Shown here in pieces: positions 5,601-5,772 of a DNA stretch of 5,772 nucleotides. A program made the translations under genes and the position numbers. Location: the NCBI GenBank assembly GCA_963626295.1, contig CAVFWS010000114.1, positions 1 through 5,772 on the forward strand, given 5' to 3'. Below the pieces are notes generated by a model. That model had not been told where the DNA came from, searched no databases, and saw only the letters and a program-made list of their open reading frames with translations. Position 1 is the first letter of the stretch; each line of letters begins with the position of its first letter. The DNA comes from UBA1731 sp963626295 (GTDB lineage: Bacteria > Verrucomicrobiota > Kiritimatiellia > RFP12 > UBA1067).

Positions 5601-5627
5601 ATGAGAAAAACCACTACCATCCCATAG
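5601..5627 (+). CDS. Putative 8-residue leader peptide MRKTTTIP
   Basis: ATG at 5601 follows AAGGGGGTGA (5588-5597), a near-complete match to the anti-Shine-Dalgarno sequence. The frame reads Met-Arg-Lys-Thr-Thr-Thr-Ile-Pro and stops at TAG. Three successive Thr codons and one Ile codon just before an intrinsic-terminator-like hairpin recall amino-acid attenuation leaders, such as those of threonine and isoleucine genes. Only three Thr codons is few for classical attenuation. The alternative is a gene start spoiled by early stops, since the frame is open again from an ATG at 5652 to the window end. Confidence 0.4.
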   Translation: MRKTTTIP

Positions 5628-5640
5628 AAAACGCGGGGTG

Positions 5641-5678
5641 ATCCGTAACGGATGATTTTCCGTTGCGGATTTCATTTT
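5641..5678 (+). terminator. Plus-strand hairpin with T-rich tail (terminator or attenuator)
   Basis: ATCCGTAACGG (5641-5651) pairs with CCGTTGCGGAT (5660-5670): 11 bp with one G-T pair and an 8-base loop, followed by TTCATTTT. It starts 13 bases after the stop of the 8-codon frame. The left arm, extended by two bases, is itself a palindrome, ATCCGT-A-ACGGAT (5641-5653), so a protein operator is another reading. Confidence 0.55.
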
Positions 5679-5772
5679 CCAAAAGATACTGAGCCGTTTT
5701 CCCGAAGCGTGTCCTGGCGCCGTCCCTCCCGAAGCCCGATTTCGGCGTTCTGCTATCCCACGGATTCGAGGA
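5679..5772. other. Right-edge segment without an assignable gene
   Basis: No complete gene is visible. The plus strand ends in GAGGA, which could be the ribosome-binding site of a gene starting just outside the window. On the minus strand one frame is open from the edge to a TAG at 5616-5614 (52 codons) and another stays open to about 5594. Neither gave me a recognisable family, so I leave the segment unassigned. A small CCGAA/TTCGG hairpin is also present. Confidence 0.4.

Larger units (their letters stand above)
5576..5678 (+). ncRNA. Hypothetical about 100-nt leader or small RNA
   Basis: Promoter, strong ribosome-binding site, 8-codon frame and T-tailed hairpin occur in this order within about 140 bases. 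The predicted transcript is about 103 bases. It may be an attenuator leader of a gene just past the window, or a free small RNA. The bounds are inferred from the promoter and the hairpin. Confidence 0.35.

Noticed and set aside
5339..5620. 93-codon minus-strand frame
   Set aside because: It crosses the strong minus-strand terminator and the third RHH-like gene, and its sequence has no protein-like pattern.

Overview
The window has two parts. The left part (1 to about 4050) is conserved bacterial housekeeping sequence. It holds the 3' five-sixths of pnp (polynucleotide phosphorylase, cut by the left edge), a complete uvrB (UvrABC excinuclease helicase subunit) and a tRNA-His gene with its own promoter, an encoded CCA end and a following terminator-like hairpin. 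The GC-rich sequence, Shine-Dalgarno signals and sigma70-like -10 boxes point to an ordinary high-GC bacterium. A PVC-group relative (Lentisphaerota, Kiritimatiellota or Verrucomicrobiota) is my weak guess from the look of the proteins; the sequence alone does not settle it.

The right part (about 4051 to 5772) begins directly behind the tRNA gene and looks accessory. It contains a cluster of very small genes of antitoxin or DNA-binding type. In order these are: an orphan HicB-like antitoxin on the minus strand, with an apparently leaderless promoter; the C-terminal remnant of a DUF4160 protein; an intact DUF2442 gene with a strong ribosome-binding site (DUF4160 and DUF2442 are habitual neighbours and a suspected toxin-antitoxin-like pair); and three consecutive short genes whose N-terminal halves look like ribbon-helix-helix (RHH) proteins. 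The second RHH-like gene starts at TTG inside the first. It is followed by a tandem repeat that keeps the same reading frame, suggesting repeated duplication and decay of one small module.

The last 300 bases hold dense regulatory sequence. There is a perfect extended -10 promoter on the plus strand, and an overlapping candidate promoter on the minus strand with a consensus-like -35. Each is followed about 80 to 100 bases later by a hairpin with a T-rich tail. The plus transcript carries an 8-codon reading frame (MRKTTTIP) behind a near-perfect Shine-Dalgarno sequence, so it could be an attenuator leader for a gene just beyond the right edge, or a stand-alone small RNA. An open minus-strand frame entering from the right edge is a competing explanation.

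The housekeeping genes link RNA turnover (pnp), DNA repair (uvrB) and translation (tRNA-His) only by position; no functional link is implied. The accessory genes are expected to bind DNA or partner proteins, and no complete toxin is visible in the window.
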